Shown piece by piece: positions 15,815 to 24,674 of a DNA stretch of 42,033 nt. Position 1 is the first letter of the stretch. The number at the start of each line of letters is the position of its first letter. The position numbers and the translations under genes were made by a program. Below the pieces are notes generated by a model, which had not been told where the DNA came from, ran no database searches, and saw only the letters and a program-made list of their open reading frames with translations. This DNA is from Nitrososphaerota archaeon (GTDB lineage: Archaea > Thermoproteota > Nitrososphaeria > Nitrososphaerales > Gagatemarchaeaceae), in contig JACPTA010000032.1 of NCBI GenBank assembly GCA_016193005.1, forward strand, positions 1 through 42,033. Direction: 5' to 3'.

Positions 15815-16675
15815 CTATCCATCCTGCATGAGCTTTGACGCCCTAGACATCTTCTCCAGCACCCTGTGAGAAGCAATGTCGTCACGATAGAACCCCGATG
15901 CACTTGTGAAAAACTCCTCAAACCGTTTCCGATCCTCGGATCGTACGATCTCACTAATCCTTCCTATCTCCTGAACAAGCGTTTTCACGACATCTCTCGA
16001 GTGTTCATTTCCAATTTGTATGTATGAACAAAGCGATGGGTTCTGGGCGAGGACTCCCTCGGCCAGGGTCAATTGGAGCAGCGAATTTGGACTCGACAAC
16101 CTTCTGAAATCTGACGGTGAGATATACTTGGCCAGCGTCTTCGCGTATGCGAGATTGATAAGATGGTGCAGCGAGAGAGCTAGGGCCATCAGCCTGTCAT
16201 GATCTTCCTCGCGGATGGCAATCATGTTTGCTCCCCGTAAGAGTCTCCGGGCGACCTTCATCTCGGAAGCCCCATTCTTGGTGACGACGGCAACCTTCAT
16301 CCTGTGGAAGGACTCGATGGACGGTCCGAAGAGCGGATGAATCGAGAGTAATCTCCTCCCACTCGAGGAGACCATCCGCCTTAGAGAAGGGAGTATCTTA
16401 TCCTTGACGGAACATATCTCGACGAGGGTGCAGCCTTTGTCGGTCATGGGTAGAACCTCCCTAGCCGCCCGAAGAGTGTCGTCAATCGGCGTTGCCAGGA
16501 CGACGAACTCCGCCCCTTGAACTGCCTCGGAGTTTGAACGAAAGTACTCGAAGCGGGAGGACCTCAGTCCAGTTCTCTTGAGGTCTGAACCAGCGACTTT
16601 GAATTTCCTGCTCAGAAAGTATTTCACAAGTAATGAGCCCATCCCTCCTGAGCAGCCTATCACCGCTACCCTCAA
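15815..16675 (-). CDS. tyrA: prephenate (or arogenate) dehydrogenase
   Basis: NAD(P)-dependent oxidative decarboxylation of prephenate or arogenate in tyrosine synthesis. The Rossmann motif is VIGCSGGMGSLL at the N-terminus, and LATPIDDT, the catalytic-region SIHPLFGPS (near residue 115) and a helical C-terminal domain follow, as in TyrA proteins. The length of 286 residues fits a single-domain TyrA without ACT or chorismate mutase fusion. The TTG start at 16675 overlaps the upstream TGA as TTGA. Last gene of the aspartate-to-tyrosine operon. Because the preceding gene is an aminotransferase, arogenate is a possible substrate. Confidence 0.93.
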   Translation of the reverse strand: MRVAVIGCSGGMGSLLVKYFLSRKFKVAGSDLKRTGLRSSRFEYFRSNSEAVQGAEFVVLATPIDDTLRAAREVLPMTDKGCTLVEICSVKDKILPSLRRMVSSSGRRLLSIHPLFGPSIESFHRMKVAVVTKNGASEMKVARRLLRGANMIAIREEDHDRLMALALSLHHLINLAYAKTLAKYISPSDFRRLSSPNSLLQLTLAEGVLAQNPSLCSYIQIGNEHSRDVVKTLVQEIGRISEIVRSEDRKRFEEFFTSASGFYRDDIASHRVLEKMSRASKLMQDG

Positions 16676-18069
16676 GAGATGAGCTCCCCAATGGCCCGTA
16701 TGCCTTCGATAATCGTCTCCTTCGATTGCCCCAAGGAAATTCGGAAGCAGTTGTTGTAGTCTCCGAATCCTGAGCCTGGAGCGAGCGTGACATTCTTCTC
16801 CTCGAGCAATTTCATCGCAAAAGTCGAGGAGTCGAACCCAGCCCTCTTTGCCCGCGGGAAGACGTACATCGCCCCGTCAGGCTTGTAGTATTCCAGTCCG
16901 CCAATCTTGTCGAGCTCTTTGCTCGCTGCCTCGATCCTCTCCTTCATGGCCTGAGAGTTCCTCCTGATCTCGGCTTCGCTTTCAATTGCCTTGAGGGCTC
17001 CAAACTGGACAAACTCTGGAACGCAGGTGATCATCAGCGATTGCATCTTCATCATCTTTGAAATTACATCTTCCGATGAGACGGCGTATCCCACCCTGAA
17101 GCCGGTCATCGCCCAAGTCTTGGAGAAGGAACTCGTCAGAATGAATCTGTTGGCCTTCGACTCGAGGATGCTGGCGCAACTCTTGTACGCATAGTCCGTG
17201 TATATCTCGTCGCTTATCACGGTAAGGCCGTAATCGTTGGCCAGCGCGACCAAGTCTGAGAAGACCCTCGGGTCGATTATCTTCCCGGTCGGATTGACCG
17301 GGTAGCTCAGGACAATTGCCTTTGTGTTCGACCGAATCGATTCCTTCACAGTCTCGACATGAGGCTCCCATCCTTCCTCGAGGGTCGTGTGAATCGTGGT
17401 TGGCCTTGCCCCGATGAACTGAATTCCTTCCTTGTATGCTGGCCAGTTCGGCTCGATGACGATGCATCTGTCACCCTCCTTCAGGATGCTTGCCAGAGCG
17501 GTGTAGACCGCGTATCTACCCCCGGGGGTTACTATGGTCTCCCTTGCCTTCGCATCGTAGCCGTGCCTCTTCTTCAGATGCCGAATCAACCCCTCGATCA
17601 GCTCAGGAATACCCCTCGTCTCGGAGTATCTCGTTCGGAGGTCGAAGAGGGCCTTCGAGCAGGCTTCTAGGACTGCCCTTGGAGGCTCGAAGTTTGGTTC
17701 ACCGATGTCGAGCCTGACGAGTCTCTTCCCCTTCCTTTGAAGCTCCATGGCCTTGGAGGCGATGGTCATCGGGGTGACGAGGACGGGTTGAATGGTATTC
17801 TGCCCCTGTATTCGTTTCGATTCGGATACGAGAATGTTGAAGATCTTGTTTCCTACCTCCCTGTCCACTCCCGCTCTCTCGCAGTCTGCGAGGACCTCCT
17901 TCAGGAGCGTGTCTTCGACCCCTTCGTCCTCGATGGGGAGCGAGCCCTCCGTCTTTATGTGGCCGATTTTCCGTGCGACATCATTCCTCTCTGCTATGAG
18001 ACTGATGATCTCCTTCGTGACGCGTGACACTTCATCCCGCAGACCCTGCAATTCTGCCTCCCTCTTCAA
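16672..18069 (-). CDS. chorismate mutase-aminotransferase fusion protein
   Basis: Two enzymes in one chain of 465 residues. Residues 1-95 are an AroQ-type chorismate mutase helix bundle, with LRDEV, LIAERNDVARKIG and HIKTEG supplying the expected Arg, Arg and Lys, and a Gln at SKRIQ. The usual Arg before the catalytic Glu is Val (DEGVED). Residues from about 100 form a fold-type I PLP aminotransferase with DIGEPNFEPP, SYPVNPTG, SDEIYTDYAY, the PLP-Lys in SFSKTWAMTGFRVGY and a late FRISLG. It would turn chorismate into prephenate and transaminate prephenate or 4-hydroxyphenylpyruvate. The TTG start overlaps the aroC stop as TTGA, and the stop overlaps tyrA. Confidence 0.9.
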   Translation of the reverse strand: MKREAELQGLRDEVSRVTKEIISLIAERNDVARKIGHIKTEGSLPIEDEGVEDTLLKEVLADCERAGVDREVGNKIFNILVSESKRIQGQNTIQPVLVTPMTIASKAMELQRKGKRLVRLDIGEPNFEPPRAVLEACSKALFDLRTRYSETRGIPELIEGLIRHLKKRHGYDAKARETIVTPGGRYAVYTALASILKEGDRCIVIEPNWPAYKEGIQFIGARPTTIHTTLEEGWEPHVETVKESIRSNTKAIVLSYPVNPTGKIIDPRVFSDLVALANDYGLTVISDEIYTDYAYKSCASILESKANRFILTSSFSKTWAMTGFRVGYAVSSEDVISKMMKMQSLMITCVPEFVQFGALKAIESEAEIRRNSQAMKERIEAASKELDKIGGLEYYKPDGAMYVFPRAKRAGFDSSTFAMKLLEEKNVTLAPGSGFGDYNNCFRISLGQSKETIIEGIRAIGELIS

Positions 18070-19181
18070 GGCGGGTTCCCCTCTTTTCTCAGGACGGGTG
18101 GGATGATGCCCGCTCTGAGGGCATGGTCCGCCAGGACCAGCGCCGTGACGCTCTCAACCACGGGGACGGCGCGAGGAACGACCGTTGGGTCATGCCTGCC
18201 GGGAACGACGAGCTCCGTCTCCTCCTTTTTTGAGACATCAACGGTTCCCTGCTTCGCGGCAATCGATGAAGCAGGTTTGAAGGCTATCCTGTAGACTAGA
18301 GGCATCCCGTTGGACAGTCCTCCTAGTATGCCGCCCGCGTTGTTGGTAGGCGAGACTATCTTTCCGCCCGCGAGACGATACTGGTCATTGTTCTCGGTTC
18401 CCCTCCTTCTTGCGGAACCGAAACCTGATCCGAACTCCACCCCCTTCACAGCGGGGATGGAGAGCGCAATCTTCGCGAGGTCCGAGTCGAGCGATGAGAA
18501 CACTGGTTCGCCCAGTCCTACTGGAAGGTTGAGCGCTACGCATTCCACAATCCCTCCCAAGCTATCGCCCTGACCCCTCACCTCAATTATCCTCTTCCTG
18601 AGCTTCTCGGCAACCTCAGGATCAGGACTTCTTACCTCGTTCGAGTACCTGTTCCTTCTGGCATCTTCGATTGAGAAGTTCTCAGCCTTTATTCCTCCAA
18701 TCTCTAACGTGTAAGCTACAATTTCTATTCCCAGCACGTCGGCGAGCAACTTCTTCGCGAGGGCGCCTCCCATGACGAAGGAAGCCGTAATCCTCCCCGA
18801 GAATCTTCCCCCACCCCTGTAATCGTTGAACTCCCCGTACTTTATCCTAGCAGTGAGGTCTGCATGCCCAGGCCTCGGAGTATTCAGGATGGCCTCGTAC
18901 GCCCTCGAATCCTTGTCTGCATTGCGTATCAGCATCCCGATTGGAGCACCTGTGGTGCGTCCGTTGAAGACGCCGGAGAGAATCTCCACGATGTCCTCCT
19001 CTCTCCTCTGCGTCGTGACGATTGACTGTCCTGGTCTTCGGAGGTCGAGCTCCTTCTGCACGTCAGCCTCTGAAAATTCTAGGCCCGCGGGGCAGCCGTC
19101 AACGACGGCACCGACGCATTTGCCGTGGCTCTCTCCGAAGCTAGTCAGGACGAACCTTTCTCCGATCGTGTTTCCTGGCAA
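18066..19181 (-). CDS. aroC: chorismate synthase
   Basis: Makes chorismate from EPSP using reduced FMN. Family signatures are LTSFGESHG, DLRRPGQS, NTPRPGHADLT and GGRFSGRITA, with a C-terminal PGRHDPTVVPRAVPVVE. I start at TTG 19181, giving 371 residues beginning near PGNTIGERF, as in other AroC proteins, and placed 5 nt after the aroA stop. The frame opens 26 codons earlier at 19259, but that extension lies inside aroA and is not typical of the family. The stop overlaps the chorismate mutase fusion gene. Confidence 0.95.
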   Translation of the reverse strand: MPGNTIGERFVLTSFGESHGKCVGAVVDGCPAGLEFSEADVQKELDLRRPGQSIVTTQRREEDIVEILSGVFNGRTTGAPIGMLIRNADKDSRAYEAILNTPRPGHADLTARIKYGEFNDYRGGGRFSGRITASFVMGGALAKKLLADVLGIEIVAYTLEIGGIKAENFSIEDARRNRYSNEVRSPDPEVAEKLRKRIIEVRGQGDSLGGIVECVALNLPVGLGEPVFSSLDSDLAKIALSIPAVKGVEFGSGFGSARRRGTENNDQYRLAGGKIVSPTNNAGGILGGLSNGMPLVYRIAFKPASSIAAKQGTVDVSKKEETELVVPGRHDPTVVPRAVPVVESVTALVLADHALRAGIIPPVLRKEGNPP

Positions 19182-19186
19182 GATAG

Positions 19187-20476
19187 TCAGTCGCTCCTCA
19201 TGCGCGCACCGAGAGACTTCAGGTCGGTCAAGAATGATGGATAGGAGACGTCGAGACACTCGGCCCCAAGCACTGGTGTCCCCCCAGGGGTCAACATGGA
19301 CGCCAGCGAGAATGCCATGAACATTCGGTGGTCGTCGTGCGCATCCAGCCTCCTCGGGGAGAGCTTTGAGGGGGGATATACCTTCAGTCCGTCGCGCCGC
19401 TCCTCAATCCGGACCCCGAGCTTGGAGAGTTCCTTTGCGACTATCGCTATCCTGTCGGTCTCTTTGAACCTCGCGTGTGCCACGCCGACGATCTCGACAG
19501 GGGTATCACACTTTAGCGCGAGGGCAGAGACTACAGGGAGTAGGTCTGGGGTATCGCCGAGGTTGAACCTTCCTCCCCTCAGGACTGAACCACTGGCGCT
19601 GACGGAAAGAGAGTCCCTCCGCGCCTCTATCTTCACCCCCATCCCGCGCAATATGTCAACGACCGCCGAATCACCCTGTGGTAGGGCAGGGTTGAGACCT
19701 CTAATCCTAACCGCACCTCCGACCAGTGCGACCGCTGCCATGACAAATGACGCTGAGCTGAAGTCGCCTGGTACTGTGAAGTTGACTTGAGTGTAGCTCT
19801 GACCGCTTGGAATCTCGAACCTTTCGTAGCCATCCCTATCTATCTTCACGCCGAACAGCTTCGAGAGGGTGAGCGTGGCCTCGATGTAAGGCCTGGAGAC
19901 CGCCCCCGCGACTTGAAGAGAACTGTCGCTCATCGCCTTCGGGGTTGAGATGAGCAGAGAGGAGACGAACTGGGAGGAGACGTCGCCCTTCATGGTCGAC
20001 CTCCCACCTCTCATCCCCCCGCCCTTCACGACCACAGGAGCGCACCCGTTATTCCTCGTGGTCCACGCTTCGACCCCCAACCTGCCGAGAGCGTCAAGGA
20101 GAGGTTCCATAGGCCTGCGGCGAATGCTCGAATCTCCCGTGAGTACCGAGTGACCTCTCGGGACGAGGCTGAGTATGGAAGTCATGAACCTCAGAGTCGT
20201 GCCCGAGTTCTCCACGTTCACGACGTCGTCCGGCGTCCTCGGATCAGTTCCATCAATCAATAGGGAGGAGTCGGTCTGGGTAATCTTTGCGCCGAATGCC
20301 CTGCATGCTGCGATGGTGGCGTTGGTATCCCGCGAGAGAAGGGGATTCTTGATTCTGGATCTCCCGGTCGCCAAGGAGGCCATCGCAACGGCACGGTGAG
20401 TGTAACTCTTGCTCGGCGGAACAGTCACCTCGCCGACCAAGCCTCTCCGCGGCGCCAGAACTCTTGTGCTAGTCAT
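19187..20476 (-). CDS. aroA: 3-phosphoshikimate 1-carboxyvinyltransferase (EPSP synthase)
   Basis: Adds enolpyruvate from PEP to shikimate 3-phosphate. The protein has PPSKSYTHRA near the N-terminus, ENSGTTLRFM (the phosphate/PEP loop, usually GNAGTxxR), SSQFVSSLL, and ARFKETDRIA with the late HDDHRMFMAF motif. About 429 residues, normal length. ATG at 20476 overlaps the aroK stop by 8 nt; the frame also allows a TTG three codons earlier. Note ENSGT in place of GNAGT, a common archaeal variant. Confidence 0.96.
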   Translation of the reverse strand: MTSTRVLAPRRGLVGEVTVPPSKSYTHRAVAMASLATGRSRIKNPLLSRDTNATIAACRAFGAKITQTDSSLLIDGTDPRTPDDVVNVENSGTTLRFMTSILSLVPRGHSVLTGDSSIRRRPMEPLLDALGRLGVEAWTTRNNGCAPVVVKGGGMRGGRSTMKGDVSSQFVSSLLISTPKAMSDSSLQVAGAVSRPYIEATLTLSKLFGVKIDRDGYERFEIPSGQSYTQVNFTVPGDFSSASFVMAAVALVGGAVRIRGLNPALPQGDSAVVDILRGMGVKIEARRDSLSVSASGSVLRGGRFNLGDTPDLLPVVSALALKCDTPVEIVGVAHARFKETDRIAIVAKELSKLGVRIEERRDGLKVYPPSKLSPRRLDAHDDHRMFMAFSLASMLTPGGTPVLGAECLDVSYPSFLTDLKSLGARMRSD

Positions 20477-21353
20477 CCTCAACAATCCTAGCCCTGTCGT
20501 TGTTAGCCCGCGTGCAGATCACCGAACCTCCGAGCGCTCTCCACCGTCTAATTAGAGTCTTAACCGATGACCTCTTGTCTTGGCGGAAGGCTGAAGCGAT
20601 GGCAGGGCCGGTGCCGGAGAGGCCTGCTCCCAGCGCCCCAGCGCCTATCGCGACCAGTGCCGGCGAGGGATCATACCCGTAGACCGCCGAGTAGATGAGT
20701 CCGTTGAGCGTCATCGCCTGCCAGTGGTCACCCTTCAAGCTGGTGCTGAAGGCGACCTCCGCCAACCCCGAGAACCTTCGCACACTGTCAACCCCTATGG
20801 AAGCCCTCCGACTACGTTGTCTGGGAACGAGGATGACCATGTTGACTGGCTCTTCGAACCTGACGGAGTTGACCAGCCTTCGCTGAAGGTTATGGGTGTG
20901 GTTTATTCCGCCGAAGAGACATGAAGCAGCATCGTCGAAGGCGCCAGTGACGCTCGCTCCACTCTCAAGTGACGCCTCTGCGCTCAGTTTCAAGACCTGG
21001 TCATCTTCAAACTCCTTCTCTCCGAGAGATGCGATGGAAGCAAGGGCAACCGCTATCGAAGCGGATGACGAGCTCTTCAGCCCGACTCCAATCGGGATTT
21101 CTGTCTTGGTGCTTATCAGGCCGCCGAATCTCTCTGGTTCCCGGCCAAAGTACTTCAAGACTTTCCTCACGGTCTGGATGGCGAGATTTGACTGGGATTC
21201 TCTTCCATTGATCTTCACCCGCCACCTGTCATGTCCATTGTCGATTCGGACCTCTGCACTTGTTGTGAGTCTCACTCCTGCGGTGGCACCCTTCCCCGAG
21301 GCGATGGCGTTGACTATGCTCACGGCTCCGAATGCTATCGCCCTGCCTTTCAA
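20469..21353 (-). CDS. aroK: shikimate kinase, archaeal GHMP type
   Basis: ATP-dependent phosphorylation of shikimate by a GHMP-superfamily kinase, unrelated to the bacterial AroK fold. FGAVSIVNAIASGKGAT at the N-terminus and the phosphate-binding loop VGLKSSSSASIA (near residue 75 from the chosen start) are diagnostic, and GLSGTGPAIAS near the C-terminus is the third GHMP motif. The start is TTG at 21353, overlapping the aroE stop as TTGA and giving 294 residues. The frame extends to 21425, but the extra residues lie inside aroE and are not family-like. Confidence 0.95.
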   Translation of the reverse strand: MKGRAIAFGAVSIVNAIASGKGATAGVRLTTSAEVRIDNGHDRWRVKINGRESQSNLAIQTVRKVLKYFGREPERFGGLISTKTEIPIGVGLKSSSSASIAVALASIASLGEKEFEDDQVLKLSAEASLESGASVTGAFDDAASCLFGGINHTHNLQRRLVNSVRFEEPVNMVILVPRQRSRRASIGVDSVRRFSGLAEVAFSTSLKGDHWQAMTLNGLIYSAVYGYDPSPALVAIGAGALGAGLSGTGPAIASAFRQDKRSSVKTLIRRWRALGGSVICTRANNDRARIVEDD

Positions 21354-22216
21354 TGTCCCTCGGCCCCCAACGAACGAAGCAGCCTCTCTTCCATCACGCC
21401 GAGGGGCGCCTCGCGTCCCGTCCACAGTTCGAATGAGGCTCCGCCTTGGTGAAGTAACATCTGGTAGCCGGAGATTGCCTGGGCGCCTGACCTTTCTGCC
21501 TCCGCGATAAGCTCAGTCCGCATCGGTCTGTAGACAGCATCAAACACGGTTGCTGAACTCCGCACAATCGCTCGAACAGGTTCTGGGAGAGGAATTCCTC
21601 CGGAACCGATGGGTGAGGCGTTGAAGAGAAGGTGGAACGATGAACGCGTCAAAGGACCGGACTCGGAGAAGGAGTGCAACTCGACTTCGATGCCGCCGAA
21701 CCTTGACTTCATTTCGCTTGCGAATCGAGACGCCCTTGACTTGTCCCTGACGAGGATTGAAACCCGTTTGCAACGAAAGCGGCTCATCGCCTCGAAGAAT
21801 GCTCTGGCCGCTCCTCCCGAACCGATCACAACGACCCTGCCTATCTGCCCCTCATCGAAGAACTTCTCGAGGGGGCGGACTATTCCCTCGACATCGGTGT
21901 TATGACCCATGAACCTCTTCCCTTCCTTCTTCACTGTGTTGACGGCTCCGATCCTAGCGGATAGCGCATCAAGTCCGTCGAGGAGCGGAATTATCGCTGA
22001 CTTGAAAGGAATTGTTACGTTCATCCCCTTCAACCTGTTCCCCTTCAGCTCCGTGAAACGATCCTCAAGAGCGTCATCATCGAGACTTATCGCTACGTAT
22101 AGCGCATCTATCGAGAGTTCAGAGAAAGCTGCGTTCATCATCGAAGGAGAGGGCGATTCTGTTACATCCCTCCCGATGAGGTAGTAGAGGTCCTTCTCCA
22201 CACTAGGAGATGGCAT
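21350..22216 (-). CDS. aroE: shikimate dehydrogenase
   Basis: NADPH-dependent reduction of 3-dehydroshikimate. Visible parts are NVTIPFK with the catalytic Lys, GAVNTVKK, NTDVEGIV with the catalytic Asp, the nucleotide-binding GSGGAARAF (near residue 130), FNASPIG, and the C-terminal GYQMLLHQGGASFELW. 288 residues, normal. ATG at 22216 overlaps the aroD stop by 14 nt. The N-terminal IGRDVTESPSPSMMNAAF replaces the more usual GxPVxHSxSPxxHN, with Ser and Pro kept. Confidence 0.95.
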   Translation of the reverse strand: MPSPSVEKDLYYLIGRDVTESPSPSMMNAAFSELSIDALYVAISLDDDALEDRFTELKGNRLKGMNVTIPFKSAIIPLLDGLDALSARIGAVNTVKKEGKRFMGHNTDVEGIVRPLEKFFDEGQIGRVVVIGSGGAARAFFEAMSRFRCKRVSILVRDKSRASRFASEMKSRFGGIEVELHSFSESGPLTRSSFHLLFNASPIGSGGIPLPEPVRAIVRSSATVFDAVYRPMRTELIAEAERSGAQAISGYQMLLHQGGASFELWTGREAPLGVMEERLLRSLGAEGH

Positions 22217-22865
22217 TCAAAATTCCCTTCATGGTCTCGATTGATACCTGACCGGGTGCCACGGCCTCGTCGGGTAGGGAAGCGTAGGTGAACGGACTTC
22301 CGGCGAAGAGGCACATTATTCGCGAGATGACTCCGTGGTCGCCCATACAGAAGGCAATCAGATCGCCCCTAGTCGAATATTTGTAGAGGGAGAGGACCAG
22401 GGCGTTGTCTTCGACTGACCTCGCGGTCGTTACCGCCTTGGCGATGTCTCCTAGAGACCTGGCCTTTCTGAAGAGGTTGAGTAGCGTGGAGGTGCTGGGA
22501 GTGGATTCGAAGTCGTGCCACGAGATTATCACCTTCCCGGAATTGGCTCTTATCTGCTCCATCTCCGGCTGAAACTTCCTCGCGGTCTCCAGTTCGACAT
22601 CTGCGTATGCCGGCTCGAGCTCGGAGACCTCCAGGAGGAGTCTGATACGGTTCGAGTCGCTTCCTTTGAAGTCCCCTCCCTCGCTTCTCGCGCGTAGCGT
22701 TAGAACGCACCTGTCTGCGAATTTGGAGAGCGAGTGGATTACGATCTCTGGTCTCACGACATTCAAAGAATCGAGTCTGAACTCTACTAGGTCAGAACCA
22801 AGGGAGAGGGCGCGCTCTGCCTTGCGACTCATCTTCGCAGCAGAGGCTTGTGGCGACTGGCTCAC
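22203..22865 (-). CDS. aroD: 3-dehydroquinate dehydratase, type I
   Basis: Schiff-base dehydratase making 3-dehydroshikimate. LVEFRLDSL, the catalytic His in SWHDFESTPS, the Lys in DIAKAVTTARS and the C-terminal SLPDEAVAPGQVS fit type I AroD. The start is GTG at 22865, overlapping the upstream TGA as GTGA and giving 220 residues. The frame runs on to 23045, but that part is Arg-rich antisense-of-motif sequence inside the preceding gene. The usual N-terminal first strand is shortened or divergent. Confidence 0.93.
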   Translation of the reverse strand: MSQSPQASAAKMSRKAERALSLGSDLVEFRLDSLNVVRPEIVIHSLSKFADRCVLTLRARSEGGDFKGSDSNRIRLLLEVSELEPAYADVELETARKFQPEMEQIRANSGKVIISWHDFESTPSTSTLLNLFRKARSLGDIAKAVTTARSVEDNALVLSLYKYSTRGDLIAFCMGDHGVISRIMCLFAGSPFTYASLPDEAVAPGQVSIETMKGILNAIS

Positions 22866-23884
22866 CGCTCGACAATGAACTCGTCGACCTCTCCCCCGAA
22901 GTGCCTCCCACCGCCAGTCTCCAGATGGACGAGGACCTTGTCCCCCTCCCTGAGCTCCGTGACTGGCACGGGAGACCCGTCGCTGCTCACCAGCCTGATC
23001 GTTTCTGCATTTTGAAGCATGACGGACCCGTCTAGTCTCTCGCACTCTGCGATGACCATTAGCAGGGGCCTTCGCTCGATTTTCACCCTGCCAACCGTGG
23101 CAGGCCTTGAAGTGCCACTCCGGGTGACGACTTGAACCTTGTCACCGCTCTGAATCTCTGAGAGGTATCTGGTCTTGCCTTCGGCCCCGAGGACGTAGGA
23201 ATGGATTGCTCCGGCGTTTACTCTGAAGGGGCGAGTCGGAATGTACTCCGATGGAATCGTCTCGCTGTGCACTAGAAAGAAGAAACTCGACTTGCTTCCG
23301 ATGAGGAGCCCTTCACCCACGGAGAGCTGGGAGGCAGTATCGATGCAGGCCCGTTCGCCCACACCTGCGTCCACAATCTTCTTCACGGTCGCCACGGCGG
23401 TAGGGAAGACAGAGGGATTGAGCGAGGAGACCAAGTCCTTGGCCTCCTTGAGGGACTGCGCAGGGATGACGATTCCGTCCACTCCCTTCTCCAGGATGTT
23501 GAATGCGAGTTCAATCTCGCCCTTCTCCTTCATGTATGCGTAGAGTCGCTGTTTCCTCCGCTGAAAGTCAGCGACCAAATTCTCGAGCGGGATGACCTTC
23601 CAGTTGTTACACTGTACCACTACGAACGAGTGCCCCTTCTTCGAGGCTTCGACCGCTGCGTCAACGTCCTTTGGACCGTTGATCTGAACCCAAGCCGCTG
23701 TATTTCCATCCCCCTCTTTCGATGAAACCTGCACAATCGAGAGGCCGTCCACCAGCTCTGCCTTGATCGGGGCACCCCTAGACAGAAGCCTCTTGACGCC
23801 TATCTCCTTCGCGTCTCTCGCGAGTGTTTGAAGTTCGTTGGCGCCTGTCGCATCAATCACGATCTCCTTCTCAGCGAGGACCAC
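22862..23884 (-). CDS. 3-dehydroquinate synthase II (archaeal)
   Basis: NAD-dependent oxidative deamination and cyclisation of 2-amino-3,7-dideoxy-D-threo-hept-6-ulosonate to 3-dehydroquinate, the archaeal replacement for AroB. The 340-residue protein has WKVIPLENLVADFQ, DTASQLSVGEGLLIGS, HSETIPSEYIPTRPFRVNAGA and SYVLGAEGKTRYLSE, all characteristic of DHQ synthase II. The start is GTG at 23884, overlapping the ADH synthase gene by 14 nt. It works directly with the upstream gene product. Confidence 0.95.
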   Translation of the reverse strand: MVLAEKEIVIDATGANELQTLARDAKEIGVKRLLSRGAPIKAELVDGLSIVQVSSKEGDGNTAAWVQINGPKDVDAAVEASKKGHSFVVVQCNNWKVIPLENLVADFQRRKQRLYAYMKEKGEIELAFNILEKGVDGIVIPAQSLKEAKDLVSSLNPSVFPTAVATVKKIVDAGVGERACIDTASQLSVGEGLLIGSKSSFFFLVHSETIPSEYIPTRPFRVNAGAIHSYVLGAEGKTRYLSEIQSGDKVQVVTRSGTSRPATVGRVKIERRPLLMVIAECERLDGSVMLQNAETIRLVSSDGSPVPVTELREGDKVLVHLETGGGRHFGGEVDEFIVER

Positions 23885-24674
23885 GTTTCAACGCCTCCAA
23901 CGCCTTCTCTGCAGTCTCTCCCTCGATGACCACCTTGTGAAGCGCCCTCACTATCTCAGTAGGGTTGCTGTGCTGGAAGACATTCCTGCCGAAAGTTACT
24001 CCCATGGCACCAGCCTTGATGACATCCTCCGCCATCTTTAGCACGTCCAGTTCATTATCCGATTTCGGCCCTCCCGCGAGGACCACGGGGACAGGGCACT
24101 TTCTCACGACCTCCCTGAAGCTTTCCCGGCTTCCGGTGTAAACGGTTTTCACCACATCTGCACCCGCCTCCGCTCCGACTCTCGCCACATGGGCGACGAT
24201 TTGTGGGTCAGAAGGGTTCTTGATATTCTCTCCACGCGGGTACATCATGGCGATGAACGGCATCTGAAATTCGTCGCAAGAATCCGCCACGCTTCCAAGT
24301 AACTCCAGCATGGCTGGCTCCTCTTTAGAGCCAATGTTTATGTGGACAGATATCGCATCTGCTCCCAGCCTGATTCCCTCCTCGACGGACGAGAAGAGGA
24401 CCTTCCCGTTCGGCGCGGGACCCAACAATGTGCTCGCAGAGATGTGAAGGATTAGCCCGGTGGGAGGTGGTGAGGCAAGCGATTTTATTATTCCTTTGTG
24501 AGTTAGCACCGCCGTCGCACCGCCCCTGGCAACCATCTCGATCATCTTTCCCGGCTCCTCCAGACCTTTGATCGGCCCGTCGGAGACACCGTGGTCCATT
24601 GGTATGCACAGCATTCTTCCACGGCTTGTAATCCGGCTGAGCCTCACTTGCTTTCCAAAGACCATTTCGTTCAC
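23871..24674 (-). CDS. 2-amino-3,7-dideoxy-D-threo-hept-6-ulosonate (ADH) synthase
   Basis: Class I aldolase of the DhnA/FbaB family that condenses aspartate semialdehyde with a 6-deoxy-5-ketofructose phosphate, first step of the archaeal aromatic pathway. CIPMDHGVSDGPIKGLEE at the N-terminus, MYPRGENIKNPSDP (Tyr general acid) and ADVVKTVYTGS with the Schiff-base Lys are clear. 267 residues, family length. The start is GTG at 24674, overlapping the asd stop as GTGA. Position between asd and DHQ synthase II supports this role over fructose-bisphosphate aldolase. Confidence 0.94.
   Translation of the reverse strand: MNEMVFGKQVRLSRITSRGRMLCIPMDHGVSDGPIKGLEEPGKMIEMVARGGATAVLTHKGIIKSLASPPPTGLILHISASTLLGPAPNGKVLFSSVEEGIRLGADAISVHINIGSKEEPAMLELLGSVADSCDEFQMPFIAMMYPRGENIKNPSDPQIVAHVARVGAEAGADVVKTVYTGSRESFREVVRKCPVPVVLAGGPKSDNELDVLKMAEDVIKAGAMGVTFGRNVFQHSNPTEIVRALHKVVIEGETAEKALEALKRGPR

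Noticed and set aside
19182-19259. 26-codon N-terminal extension of aroC
   Set aside because: It overlaps aroA, and AroC proteins normally begin right at the GNTIG segment.
22866-23045. 60-codon N-terminal extension of aroD
   Set aside because: The extension lies wholly inside DHQ synthase II and is Arg/Gly-rich; the GTGA overlap start gives a normal protein.
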